Source of the DNA: Phytoseiulus persimilis
Lineage: Eukaryota > Arthropoda > Arachnida > Mesostigmata > Phytoseiidae
Assembly (NCBI GenBank): GCA_037576195.1
Contig: CM075101.1
Span: forward strand, 34,162,001-34,226,000
Length of the DNA: 64,000 bases
Reading direction: 5' to 3'
Shown: in pieces, positions 13,090 through 26,400 of the stretch
Layout of the letters: each line of letters begins with the position of its first letter
Numbering within the stretch: position 1 is the first letter of the stretch
Program-made: the position numbers and the translations under genes
The notes under the pieces: generated by a model
What the model saw: the letters and a program-made list of their open reading frames with translations, nothing else
Databases searched by the model: none
Told to the model about the DNA's origin: nothing

Positions 13090-13570
13090 TGAATTCGGAT
13101 TCGAACCCTGTCCGCCTTCAACAGATTTGCCATCAAGTTTGAAGAGATCGAAGTGCCGGTGAGCAACTTTAAAAGCTTTGGTTTGAATGAGGGCTTTGTC
13201 TTGATAAGGAACACGTAATCAACGTTGTGGGACTCACCTGATCAGGTGGAGGGTCATTATGGGTCACTCTTGGTTCGAGACAGATTCGGATTTTCGCTCG
13301 GATTCGGATTCCACATTCGGATTTGGGCTCAAGCCAGGTTTGCTATTCCATCCGAGTCAGGACCAACCTCACGCTGCTCCAAGATGGGTTCTGGGTCATT
13401 CTGACAACAGCTGGAACCTCGACGTCCGCGGCGTTCTCGAACGGGTCTTTTAGTCGTATGAGGCTGCCAGAGAGGCATACGCACCCGAATCCGGATTCCG
13501 TTCCAGACTCGGGTCAGGACTCAAAGTCGGACCCGGCCAGATTCGTATCCGAACTCAAATATTCTAGCAT
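13090..13570. repeat. Degenerate TTCGGA / TCCGAA hexamer-rich zone
   Basis: Variants of the hexamer TTCGGA recur densely in two clusters: a short one near 13093 and a longer one at 13281-13326 with five copies nearly back to back. ATCCGGA/TCCGAA-type variants follow at 13485-13560. The array is imperfect and interspersed with ordinary sequence. One more copy of the motif pair occurs near 17752. It looks like decayed simple-sequence or satellite-derived DNA. Confidence 0.6.
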
Positions 13571-14169
13571 GGCCTGATTGATGCCCGTCGCTTGCTGCGT
13601 CGCTGGGTGTGAATCGGATGCCAAACGCGAGTCTCGCGGCGTATTCTCCTGCAGAGAGCAAAAGCGTGACTTGGGGACGTTGGGCCACTCCGATTGTGTG
13701 AGCGAAGAGACACGCTTCGGCTCCGTTCATTAGCAAGATTGTGGAAATTTCACAGCAGTTTATTCTATCGATGGAAGCGGTGTCGTCCACTCGTTAGGGA
13801 TGCCAAAAAGAATGCTCGAGCTTCGAAGTGGGTACAGAACGATGGTGTATAGTGGTTGATTTTGTACGCACGCTGAATACTGGCAAACTGGGAGCTTTCA
13901 AATCGCATCAGCCGTAGCGAGCTGCTACGGTGAGGAGAATTTCATGAAAGAAGCTCGCAGAGGAGATGCTTCATAGAGTCCGTCGTTGAAACCAAGCCAT
14001 CGTTTGTTCCGTTCCTGCGCGCGTTGCTCTATTGATCGTCGAAGCTTCCATCAGGTTCACCAGCAGGATCATGCAAACTAAGCTTGAGTTCCGGGAATGT
14101 GTCAGCGCACCTTTTGGAACACAATTTTTCTATTTTTGAAAGGGCAGTTTCCCTCGGTGATTGAAGGGA

Positions 14170-15015
14170 ATCGTCAAGACTCAGCATTGGGGGAGACGGG
14201 TGATCTTCGGTGCGGAATCTCAGACGGGGAACCTACGACAGAATCAACTGCAGGCCGATTGTTCAAGGAATTTGGACAACAAGATTTCGATTTCGAGAAC
14301 AAGCCTCGGGGGGCTCGCAAACAGAGCCGGACAGCGATCATTTGGGGACCGTAGTGAAAGCCGATCCCTCGACGCACGTATATTGGCGGCGACCGTTGGT
14401 ATATCTAAGTCTACCGGATTGACCTGTTTCGGGAAGATTGGAGTACTATATCGCAGGGTCGATGCTTCTCCCGCTCCGCCCGCTGGCGTACCGAGTCGAA
14501 GCAGTGCGGTAGTTATAGCTGGCGTCCCTGAGGCCACGCTTGTTATCGAGAGGCATACCTTTCGTCGTCCTGCTCCTTCCACTCCAGATTCGTGACTTAC
14601 CCGGGATCCCTTCCAGGAAAGAGATCGTCACAACTGTCACTCCTCTAGGGTTTCTTTTCTCATCGATCGGAGCTTCCAGGTCGCCAACCTGGCGAACACG
14701 AGACGGAGGTGACGTAGCGTTAATACAGTCTGACCAGGCCTGAGAGATCTCCTCTGGCATCTGCCTCGGCAGAACCGGCATCGTGATACCATTCTGGCTG
14801 ACACCTGCTCGGGCCAGCTCCAACGTGGCGCTGCATATCCGTACCTGGAGGACCAGACCAAGATAGTCAATCGACCGTCTTGTCGAGTGTCGTCCCCCTG
14901 TTGAGATGTAACAAATGGTGTGTGCCGAATCCGAAGGAGCCGCAGATAACAGAGGCGCTCGTCTCTACTCGATCAGTGTCAACCTGAGTAATCGGAGCGA
15001 GCTCTAGGAGCAACA
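14170..15015 (-). mobile_element. Degraded BEL/Pao-type LTR retrotransposon gag fragment
   Basis: Read from high to low coordinates, the minus strand carries a broken gag reading frame. It has a block 'LAPITQVDTD...VICGSFGFGTHHLL', then, after a frame change near 14870, 'LELARAGVS' and 'MPVLPRQMPEEISQAW', which follow the layout of the DUF1759 gag domain of BEL/Pao elements. Further on, another frame shows a Cys/Lys-rich stretch 'CLRAPRGLFSKSKSCC' where the zinc knuckle is expected. At least two frameshifts and stops are needed, so it is a dead copy. No LTRs or intact pol were found. The family assignment rests on recalled motif order and not on an alignment. Confidence 0.45.
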
Positions 15016-15019
15016 TTCC

Positions 15020-17290
15020 TTCGGGATTCACAGCCCCGATCGTGTTATAAGGGCAGTCCACAAGTCCCCAAGCCCTGGTGTATATAATAACGATTGCGAA
15101 GCGAGAGCTCAACACTTCTAAGCCGGCGTATAGATCGATCTCAATTGTCTTCGATGACAAACGAGTCTCCAGAGCGCTCTGCGTCTGCTCAGCGAACCGT
15201 CGACGCGTCATGTCGCAGAGGGCCTGAGCCGCATCAGAGCGTCACGACGCGCCGTCAGGCAGCCCCTCGGCGGCAGTTAGTGATCGGTTTAGCATCCTGA
15301 CCGACGATTCGAACTGACCTCCTATGGTGCAGTTCACGGACTCGTTCCCGGGCTAACGCCTCAAGGATTGCCAATGGGGACGAGAACTCTCACTATCAGT
15401 CAGAGTTCGAGTCAATCGGTCAAAGTCACCGATTGCGGTTCCAGTCAGGGTCACGGTGGTGTGGTATGGTGACGATTCATGGGCTCCCAATGCTATAGCA
15501 CGGGCAGTCCTGGATCGGGCTAGTCGTGATATCTTCAGGACGATCTCGTGATCGATGGTCGGCTGCTCGGAGAAAACCGCCTCGGAGCCCTCTACAAGAT
15601 GGCAACAATGATCTGATCTAGGCTCGCATCGTTATTCTGGCACGAGAGGTTTTCCGAGACCACCGAAGATGGAAATTTATAACATAATCCGGAATCTTCG
15701 CTGTGAGCACAACACTCTGATAGTCTCGGCATCGCTCGAGTTCATGGCAGTCGACGGGTCTCGCTAATGTCGGGCCGCACACATTCAGGGGAACCAACAG
15801 TTGCATCTGCAGTTTATGCTCCTCCGTCGCAAACTCCGCTCCATCTCCGGCATCATTGCTGGCAGAAATATTGAAATAATTTATGTCCGAAATGCCCAGG
15901 AAGCGTCATCCGCAGCCGATGGAAAACTCTTCCGATGGTCTCCTGTATTAGTTATGCACCAGCGATCGACCTCAGACAACGCCTCGATGGCAGCTCGATT
16001 TGTGAGTCTCCGTTCACGTTTCCGTTTGCTGAAGCACCACTTCGTGGCATCGGAATGCGGCACACAACATTCATCTTGTGTTCTCGTCCCGATAGAAAGT
16101 GGGCTGCCACAGGATGTCTGGCGCTTTCAACGAAATCGAGGAGTGAAATTTGTTCTCGGTAAGACAACAATCCATTCGGGGAGCGTACGGCCGGCCGGTT
16201 GGTGGGTTATGCGTCCTGCCCTCCTTCGGTTCGTCTTCAGTTCAATCGTTCAGTCTGGCCTCAGAATCGCCTGTGGAGGATGCGGCAGGGTCGTCCGCTC
16301 CGCGATCTGGAGACAACATCCGCGAAACCACCGAGAGCGCACATCCGTAAAGAAATGGACGAAGGGAGGTAGGTAGGCGCTGGCCATGAGGGAAAGCTTC
16401 TGGGAAAGCTGTGCCGAGTTCCCAGTGCCTCTGACCGATACTGAGCAGCCTGTATCTCGCGGTACATTCAGTCGGGAAGAGGAAGTCCGAACTCAAACCC
16501 AGCGTGAGGCTCTGAGTAGAGGCAGTTACGCGTTGCTGAAGTTCGCGGCATGAAGTGGCTCGAGAGCGGCGATTACGCCTCCTTTCGCAGGGAATCAGCG
16601 AGCTGTTCGGTCTCGTTTGAGTTCGATTGTCGTGGCGGTGTCCCGGACGGGTCGAGTAGAGGCACGCTCCCTAGCATAACCCATACGAGACTTTGATTCA
16701 CTTGCTTCTCCGATATCAACAGTCTCGAGCCGTTCCGTCGGCGCTTTTCTCTTCACCATTTTCCTGGATTTATGCGCACAAAATGATCTATGGAGATGAA
16801 ATCCTCCAGAGGGGATACCCGTAGCAGGAGCGGGAGACACAGCCTGATAGACGACGGTGAGAACGAGTTTTCATCCACTCAAGCACTCGACCGGCGTGGC
16901 GCTCCCGCACGCCCTCGGAACGAGGACATGTCAAACTTTCCCGATCTAACAAGCATCGCCTGTTCGGTCGTCGACTCGGTTCTCTCCTTTCACGCAGTAC
17001 TAGTCTTCTACGGGCTCTCACCGACCCCCTGCCGCCGCACAATCACAAACTCGGCCTTTGCTCGGCTTTCGATGCCAATAGAAATCTTGAAGAGCTTTGA
17101 TTTTCACCGGCATTGAGTTACAGCCTCAAATTCCTGGTGTGCTTCCTCCTAATGGCCGTGCTGGCTCTGAAAAGGCCCTCCGAAAGCAAACATGTCGACC
17201 TTGAGCACGACGACGAGGGTGCAGCAAGTCCTACTTATTAACGCCGCGCCGCTTCCTTGAGCCTCCTGATGTGGAACGAAGAGTTTCTGA
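15020..17290. other. Intergenic, no supported gene
   Basis: The longest ORF here (15801-16376, +) has no recognisable domain, and its frame is overlapped by several minus-strand ORFs. The upstream part of the decayed gag element may extend into 15.0-15.8 kb, but I could not recognise it. Confidence 0.4.
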
Positions 17291-17309
17291 AACCGTTATA
17301 ATTGTCCCG

Positions 17310-17450
17310 CTCGCCATGCTTCGACTCGGTGGTCCTCTCTTCTATCTTGTTTACTCAATTCCAATCGAGTTTTTCCGCGGTCTGCTCTCCAGTTTTTGCA
17401 GACGACGCGTCCGACTGGCTGCCTAGGTGCTTAGCGAACCAGCAAGAACA
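17310..17450 (+). mobile_element. Reverse-transcriptase remnant of a non-LTR retrotransposon
   Basis: One frame reads 'LGGPLFYLVYSIPIE', resembling the LGPLLFxIYxNDLP block of LINE reverse transcriptases. About 25 codons further on, after one frameshift, another frame reads 'PVFADDASDWL', resembling the catalytic YADD/FADD block. The order and spacing match the enzyme. Only this core is visible and it is disrupted, so it is a fossil. No flanking target-site duplication was identified. Confidence 0.4.
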
Positions 17451-20400
17451 ACAATATCTTCAGGGAGCGACAGGGAACTCGGCTCGTCGAAGGAGCGTAA
17501 TTGGCGTTGAAGCGGGAAGGCTGCGTTCCGTTCGAGGAATTTTCATTAGGATAACTGACCGCATTTCCTTCCACGCTTTGCGCTGCCCGAGCCGGAGACG
17601 GTAAAAGCCCATAACTTTCGAGCAGCCGGGGAGCCCTGTATCAGCGGCTGACGGGGTCGAAGAGGTGTGGGTTCCACATACGGGGCATTGGAGGAACCCA
17701 TTTGTTGAGTTCGCCTCTGCGCATCAAGGTCGGGAAATTTGGAATTTGAGCTCGGATTCGGAGTGCCGGTCCGGCATTTTTCACTCCTAGATATTGGCCT
17801 CTCTCGACGGCGTGGCGCTCTCCCTGGGACTAATCTCCGGATGCTGAAGTTTTGAGCAGGATACAGTTTTCTCTGCCTTGTTCTCCGAACCCAGGAACCC
17901 TCCCTTGTGTTCCGGATGAACTCAACGACCTGCGGCCGAGTGAGTCGACGGACCGGTCCGAAGGGCTGGCCAGGAGCTCTCCTTGGAGGACGACCGCTTT
18001 AATGGAAGCAGGTGGCAGGAGGCTCGATATCAATGCGTTCAGGGAACGCGTCACCAGGAAGTTCGACCGTCGACCTAACGTGAGCGGAAGTGGGAGCGAT
18101 CGTATTCGAATTTGACGAACGCCCCAACTAATCGCCCGGCAGCTCGGTTTCCGTGCGCTCGATTCCGGAGGTGTGACGGGCGTCTCTGTCGAGTCTCTAG
18201 GCCACCGCACAGAATACTTTGACTCTGCTAGTATTAATAATTTAACTCGATTGGCTCTTTCTCCAGGAGGCTTCTCCCATGCTTAAACAAGCCTCGAGGC
18301 CAACCCTGACGTAAAACCTGACCCAATCCAAAGCCTCCTCCCTGACCGTCGTCCGGAATAGGATCCTTTGACGGCAGGCACGTTCCTCGACAAACGAAAC
18401 AAGCTAATCAAGCATAGTCCTCCGGAGCAATCCAAACAAACTCAAGCCACAATGAGTCCTCGAATCCTTGCCCGCATCCGTCGGAACCAAGAAGGCGCTT
18501 CCCGAAGAGTCCGAGACCAAGCGAGAATCCCCTCGAGTCCTTGACGCGTTGTGCAAGTGGGAAAAATCGATATTCGGGAAGTTTGGGGAAACCACAGACC
18601 CTATCTCAGGAGCGATCTATTCATTATTGTCGTCAGCACGAAAAACGCGACTGCATCAAGCCGATCCTCGACGAACGACGTGACTAGCAGTTGAGAACGA
18701 TCGCCGTTCGCGATGCCGCTCCGACTCCTAGGTTTTCTCTCCGAAAATTTTCCCCAGGTAGAAACGGAAACCGTTCTTCCTCTGTGTGTCACCGCTCTGC
18801 ATGAGAGGTTATAAATGCCGGCTCGGGTGCTAAGATAACCGCACGCCTGCCCTCAACTGTTATTTATTTCTCTGCAGTTTTTCCGGTGTGAGATAAATTC
18901 TTCTCAAAGGTTCGGATAGTCTTCTCGCGGTCCTGCGGCGCGCAGAAGTTCCATAATATGGTTCAGTAGGGCATGCCCTCCCGCCGGTCTACTCAGTCAG
19001 GCTCTCTCGAAGCTAAGACCTTGTGTTTGATGAGGCTGGCAATAAGGAAAATAAACACCGCTGCCAATGAGATAATAGAGAGATAGATGGATGGATGGGT
19101 AGACACAAACGAAGCGAAGAAACCAGCGTCAGACAACGGCGAGCTGCGGAACGGATGCGGGGATCGTGAGGCTGGAAGGCTGCGAACGGCTCTCAATGGA
19201 CTCGTGGAGCAGGAGCCGATTGCAAATTGCAGAAGACTGGAGGAAACGTTCGCTGGAGCGTGGGGTAGAGCAACGCACCCAGTCGGAGCAACCAGGACAG
19301 ATTGGCTTGCTCGATACTTTCTTCCCCACATCGCCGACAAGCCATCGTGTGAATGTTCTGAACCGACGGAATTAAAACAAGAAAAAGACAGTCCATGCCA
19401 ACTCCACTACCGACAGAACAAGGGAACAGAGGCGCACCTACGATTTCCCGGATCTTCGTGAGGGGAATTCGTCCATGTTTGCCTCGAGGGCTCACGGCTG
19501 GCGAGCATTCCCCAGTTTCGGGCACCTCGACTGCTACGGTGGCGGAGGAGCCGTACCGAGCGCAAGGAAGACGTCGCTTTGGTGCTTCTTTCGGTGGCAG
19601 TGGTCTCACTGCAGCTATGCTACACGAACGACACGTCCTGAGTTATCGCACTAAAAGGTTTACGGTGTCAGAAGTTGACGTCATTTCGTCTTGCTGTTGT
19701 TGACATTGTCGTTGGCGCTGTTCAGCGTCTCGCGCTTATTCTCTCCGTGTGTGATGACTGCCGGGATATCTTCTGTCTTCCACCTCGTGCTCCTCGTCTG
19801 CCGAGGAGCCATCCTCACTCTATGGGAATCGAAGCGCTCGCGGGGATGATGAAGACGGTGCAAGTGACGGTTTCAGCGAAAGCTCGATGAGCGGATAGAA
19901 ATGAAATCTAGCTTTGACGTCAGTATCATGTCAATCAGTGAACGCAGTCGATTGCGTTCTCGGAATGCATGCATCCAAATTATATAAACCGCTCTATATT
20001 GTTGACGAATGGGATGCCTAAATCAGCCCCCAAAGTGTGTTGATCGTTCGAACGGCTACCTGCCTGTCTAGCAGGAGGGAGCTCATGCGAGCTTCGTCGA
20101 GGCACAGCATTGTGAGCCTACGAATCATTTGTTACGTCAACATAGAGCTCGTTCCGAGGGCACACAACTCGTGGTACTGCATTAATCTAATGTTTGAGAC
20201 GAATGGTGGAATGAGCACGAGTCGGTAACAAGTCAGGTCGGGAGTAACTTTGTACGTTGGGATGCTCCATGAACCCTGGTTTGAACCCAAATGAATGTTT
20301 CTGGACGCCGCTGCTCAAACGCGTCGAGAATTCGAGTCTCCTGGATTCGAGGTCGTCTCCCGACGGCACCCGAGCCAAGTGAGGCTGCCGGCAACCGGTG

Positions 20401-23400
20401 TTCCCGAACGGGAAAAAGGTGATAACGATGGTCTCCAGTCAGGGCATTCGTCCGCCCCGGGCGAAAAGCCGCGAGTTGGAGTGGATCAGAGCTAGAGAAA
20501 GTTATCTATTGGATCTTTTCGTGGGTGCAATCGCGCCAAGATTACGAGTCGAGCCGAGCCTCATACGCTCAAGAGTATGAGGGGTAAATTAGGGGATCGG
20601 CGAGAGAATGATATCACATTCACCTCCGACTTAATTCCATGGGAGTTTTATCCAGTCCAAAGTCGGTCAATGCTCCGAAACTAGAATGCTCATGGAAACG
20701 CTGGTAAATAACTCATGGTCGTAACCTAATACGGATTTCTGTGAAGCATCTGCGTTTCCTTATGCAGAGTTTCCGAGTGTCCTCGGTCGAAAAGCCTCGT
20801 CCGCGCGCTCGGTGGCTTTGTGCGCACCTCGTCCCAACGCAAAGTCGAGTGGGGATGATGACCGCGGAAATTTTGCGATTTTGAGCTTTTCGGGTACGCA
20901 GCAGGACGATTCAAGGACAAGGAATGCAATGAGTAAGACGTGAAGGTACGGAACAGAACAAACCTCGTTTCGAGCTAAATTGATGCACTGTTCGGGATTT
21001 CTCGCATATATTTTGCATTATTTATTCCGCCCACAAAACAAGCCACTGAGTCGCTAGCTCCTTCCTTCGATGTGCGTGTAGTTGAACGACGGAAGGATTG
21101 GAGAAGAGCTCCTGCTCGTAATGCATTACTCACTGGGGAAGATTTTCTCAAACTGCGTTCAGTCCAATTCTGCAGTTCGCGTTCCCATTGCTGTTCTACG
21201 GTGTCGCGACGAGCTCGGCTTGGCTTGTCAGCCCTTTCTTCATCAGAGATGCGAAGGAAGAGTCGTCGCCTTCATCTTGGATAAAGTGAAAATAAATCCT
21301 GAGATTCAGCAGGCTTCATCTTGAACGGAGGGGGCCGTTCATGTGGGAACGCTATGCGAGAGTTCCAGTGAGATAACAAAAAAACGCGTCGTAATTTCCT
21401 TCTGGATGTACACTGGACCGTACGATAGTCTACCGGAATGAGACTCGCGCCAATGCATGGGACGTACTATAGGAGGAGATGAGTCTGACAATGAGGCGCC
21501 CCAGCTGGATCGTTGGATCCGGAAATGAAGCAGGTCAGACAAGGCGTCATTGGCAGCGTTTGATTTCGAGCTGGAATGGTACTCCCAACAGTTTTGATGA
21601 TAGCTCCGTTAATCGAGGGCAACGAGCAATGAGGTTGTGCGAGCACTTCACGGAATCCCGAGAATTGAGGACAGGTTCCAGAATAGGCTTCGGAGTTCGG
21701 ATTTCGCGAGTGGTGTATCGTTTCGGTATGGAACGGCACTTTCTGATTCAGTATTCAAGCGTGATGTTTTCCACCTCGCACGCGGAAGATCAAACTGTCA
21801 CGGCGTCCCTCTGGATTTTGACAGCCATAATTCGTTCGGAAGGTGAGTTGTGCTGAGACAATTGTGGAGTGGCGGTTGTTACCAAAACCGCCATTGACTA
21901 TTGCAACACCAACTGCGGTCGTTACTTCTGTTAACTTGACCGACTAGCTCCTGTATTCCAGAGATATCCGAATACGATTCCCTCGGAGTTGTGAAATCCA
22001 AGTGGCTGGTGGCGAACGGCCTGTTATGCAACATGGCTGCTACGTGGGGTTGACTTTGTGAGTGGGGTCCCTCTGAGGAGTTATTCGGCAACATTGCATC
22101 TTCTTGGAGTTTGGAGTGTAGCTCCCGAGCACTCGACGGGTGAATCTCATCCCGAATTGGGCATAGCTACGCATGCGTTTCGCCAAGTAAACTGTTCAGA
22201 GCCGATTTCTCCGAAAAAAAAAACAGAGGAGCATCGGTGCGGCCTTCGTCTCCAGAACGTCGAGATCTGTTGTGAACCACCAGTTTGGGAAGTCTGGTGA
22301 ACCAGCCCAGAGTCGGTGGTTTCTCTTCTCCCATCTCGGGTTCGAAATCCAGCCGTCGCTACTCCGTAGCTATACCAGATCAGAGCCGGACCAACGAAGA
22401 ACGGATTCTCGCCGTGATTTCAGCGTAAAATATCTGTTGGTGGCTTGAATAAATTCCTCAGCAGAGAACAGGGGAGAGAAGGATTATTCTCCTTGAGACA
22501 TCGCTGTGTTTGCGTTGTGAACACAGATATCGGCAGAATATTGAACTTCCTCTTCTCATGAGATCAAGACTTATGAGAACAATGGCGTGAAGCGTTCAGA
22601 CACCTTCCGCTCGCGCTGGTTCTCATGATGATAACTCTGAGATATTCGGTTGGACCCGAAAGAGGCGACATACGAAGAGGAAACAAACTCCACCGCTAGG
22701 AAGCTGATCCTGCGCTGTTGCCTGAATCAGTCTTCCGGATCGTGGAACGATTCTCAAGCCTTTCTTGCTGACGTCGGCGAACCCTTGTGGTATAGACTGG
22801 TTTCTGTTCCATCTCGACGTGGAAACATCTATTCTACGCGAGATGGCGCGTCTGACTCGGTTTTACTTATCAAAACTCGAGCTCCGCATCGTAGTCGCGC
22901 CACAGGGACAGCGAGACAAAGTCATCCTTTCAAATGCAGCCGCGTGCTAACGAAGAGAGCGCGCAGCCACTCGACTCGATGAAAGGATGCCTTGACAGAT
23001 GAACAGTTTCATCAAAATCTCAAAGGAACGTCGTTAGACTTCCCGAACCGGGAACAACTGTTCCAGAAGTATTCGAATTTTATTGTGCTCGAATCCTTCC
23101 ATCCGATTTATCGGATTGCAATCAGTGCTCTCGTCGCCCGCTCCCCCATCCTTCATCGCGGTGCGGGCTCCCTAGCGGTGAAGCGACGGTGATTCAGCGG
23201 AATCAGAAAACGAGCCTGGGGCGTTTTGAGCCTCCGCATCCTGGGTCTCGACGCGTCACCTTTGTCTCTTCGAGCCTAGATGTTCATCGGCAGACGTACA
23301 TTCCTGTGTCGAGAAATTCACATTTTTAACTTCACCTCCTTCTGGATAAGTTCGGATCGGGAGAATGTTGGAAACTCGCACAAATAACTCGTCCTCGACA

Positions 23401-26400
23401 GAGCCAAGGGTTCAGGAACACAGGAATGCTCCCGATGGTGGGGAGAATCGTTTCCTGCCGGAATCTTCTCCGGCGAATAATTCGGAAGAGCTGTTGTCGG
23501 GCTGAACTCCTCACAAGCCCTTACAAAGCTTCTTATTCTAGCTGTGCTCTCGAATTGTCGCTGATTGGCAAATTCCATGGAGTAGCCGAGCCTGAGTGCT
23601 AAGCTTGGAATTTGGGCTGCGGCAGAAAATATGGGATCAGCAATGATACCACCAAGAGATTTGATGACACCAGCGAGCTTTAATTTCGTATCCGCAGCTC
23701 GATGATGAGTTCCAAAGAAAAATCGGGAGAGAACTCTGGGGGCTGTAGCAATACAGTACCCAACGGCGGGGAAAATAAGATCTCACAAGGGGGTGGGGCT
23801 TGTGGTGAATCTGAAAAGCGGTCGAGTTCGACGAACGAGTCCTCGAGGTGAACCACTTTGGAAACTGGGAAGCGCGTTCGTCCGAACGTGAACTCTTGAC
23901 ATCTGCGTTCCTCTCTTTGAGATGTTTCGATTAATTCCTTCCGCCCCATGTTGGAACAGAGGCTTTCATGTCAACTCCTCGTAACGGCCACGTATGAGAG
24001 CATATCCGAAAGCCAAGTCGATTTGATGGGATCAAACTTGGTCGTCGATTCTACTCAATGCTCGTCAGAGAGGTGGCGTCCGAGATTCACACGCCCAGAG
24101 ACGGAACGTGTTTCGAAGGGTCATCACTTCGCTACGAACTTCCGCGATCACCATACGCATCCTGCCTGTATCAATTCTGTGTTCAGGAGTCATCTCTGCT
24201 CCTCCCAGCAGGTCATCTCTGCAAAGATCACTGATATTCCTCCGTGAGGCCTTCTCACTGATAAACTCGATAGTTATATGTGGATGGAGGCCACATTTCT
24301 CCTCCTTGAAGAGCCCTGGAATCGAGGTTGATGGAGAGCCAAGTATCCGCACAACGGTCGAACCGCGGACTTGAGGACTCGCTTACGGCGGTCAGGATGT
24401 CAGACTGCGATAGAGCGAAGAGCGTTCGGTGGACATTCTCGAAAATCGCTCGTAGAAGCCCACCACGACTGGTTCGTGATTTCAGAGCATCGGACGCTAC
24501 GGGGGGACGTCGATCGGCCGTGCGTGGACCCATCCTGCCCCATGATTCATCAGTTCCATATCCATTATTCACGAATTGTTCACGCGAAGCCCCTGCATGT
24601 GGGTTCAGCTCGGAGTCCCGAAAAATCTCATGGAATGAGTGTTCCGACCGACAATTGAAGGACTCGCAACATGATCGCCGAAGTCGAAAACCTGCTTCTG
24701 CGATCGTTCTCCGCGCTCGCCGTGAAGGTGATGTGGTTGTTGCCTTTAGTGCCGGCGGCTGAATTTCTCCCGACGGCTACTTACTCGCATTAGAATCTCG
24801 AGGTCGTTTGCTCTCGGAAATTTGAATTTGTCTCGCGTAAATCGACGATCATTAACAAGCTGAATGACGTGGCTCCGAGTGCTCGTTTTTTCGCTTTTTG
24901 AATATGTAATTCAGGAGAAAGCGTGCTCGCTTGTCTCCGCGCGAAGAAAGAGAGGGCCAACGATGTGTTCTGCTCGGCAAAGGTGTTTCGGTTTGGTTCC
25001 GACTGCGAACTCCCTCCTTCCGATGACAAATCGTTGACGACCTCCGCATTGTAAGGCACCAGCTGCTCCGAAATCGCCTTCTCCGATGAGAACCATGTCG
25101 TACGAACTGAAAGAGCGACAGAGCACCGGCCCGACCGACCGCAGCACTCTGAACACGCTCCGACGACGCATTTGCCGCCACCGCTGCCATCATACGATCG
25201 CGGTGTGCGGTGAACGTTTTTGTGAACATATAGCTCGCAGTCGCGTTGTGCAGGTTGACTTTCTTCTTTTTCCCTCCTCCCTCGGAAGCTGTCCCAGATG
25301 TGGCGGGCCATGTAGTTGGAGGAATAATGATAACGCTTCTGCGGCTGGCTCCGGCGACGCTTTATTTTGCGTTTCCTCCATCAACGACATTCGAACCGTC
25401 GATGTTTTTGATTTCAGTGTCTTCCGCATGTCCAGGAAGACGAGCAGGAGCACTGTGTGGGACGACACGCCACAAGATACCGCCCCTAAACTGATGTTGT
25501 TTGCGAATTCAGAGAGGTATTCGACATTATAGGTGCTAAAGAGGCCAGAGACCAGGCTGTTTCATTACCAGCCTCATCGAACGCCCATGAGGTTTACAAT
25601 CCGTCGTATAATACGAGAGAAACTCTGTCCGGAAAAAGAAGCTGCAGAAGCCGCCGCGGATATATAGCCTTGAGATTGATAGTCGATGGCGGGCACAGCC
25701 CAATGGCGATTGGCTCGACGACGCAGAGGTCGCTCAGAGGATAGCACCGAAGTCAACTGACACCCGAGATGCATATGACACGACCCTACGCTTCCTTTAT
25801 CGCGGCCATCATGCCCGTAATCGTAGTCGCCGCCGCCGCTGCGGCTGTTGTCTTACTGGTTTCCACATGAAAAAACTCCGTTGCCAAGGAGGACCATCAG
25901 ATATTTGTAGGCGTTCCCGCGGAGTTGATGTCTCCCAAGCGACTGCATGAGTCAGGCTCCGCAAACAAACAGAATAACCACACCCCCGACGGAATTCGCT
26001 GATGAGATCGCAGTTTCAGAGCTCGAGGATCGACTCCGAATTATTGCGCATGCCGAGCCCGGCAGTCTCAATATTCGGCGAATTCCTCGCTCGGATGTTG
26101 AGTAGGAAATGTGGATTCCCACGGATAGTGAACAGATAACCTTGAGTTCATGGACGACGGCGCAATACAAAGGATGCATTCCGACAGACAGTGCTGCTGG
26201 TTGGTCATCTATGGAAACATAGGGGAATCCCCATTATGCATGATTATCGGCGCTTGACAACAGCCGTCGTTCCGACTAGGACTCGTCGGAATCAGGTTCT
26301 GACGTGCTCGGCTTCAGCTATGAGGGATTCCCTCTCCAAGACGCGTTCATTATATAGCCCCTCGCGGCCCATAATGAGACCTCGGCCGTGGTTTGGTTGT

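Noticed and set aside
13085-13165. tRNA-like B box (GGTTCGAATCC on the minus strand near 13097-13107)
   Set aside because: No A box at a suitable distance and no acceptor-stem pairing. The motif is part of the TTCGGA-type repeat zone.
22325-22350. Second tRNA-like B box (GGGTTCGAAATCC)
   Set aside because: It has one extra base compared with the consensus and no matching D arm or acceptor stem upstream.
25952-26179. Short minus-strand ORF with a faint ankyrin-like 'HPLYCAVVHE' start
   Set aside because: Less than one repeat is recognisable and the rest does not fit the ankyrin pattern; a single weak match is not support.
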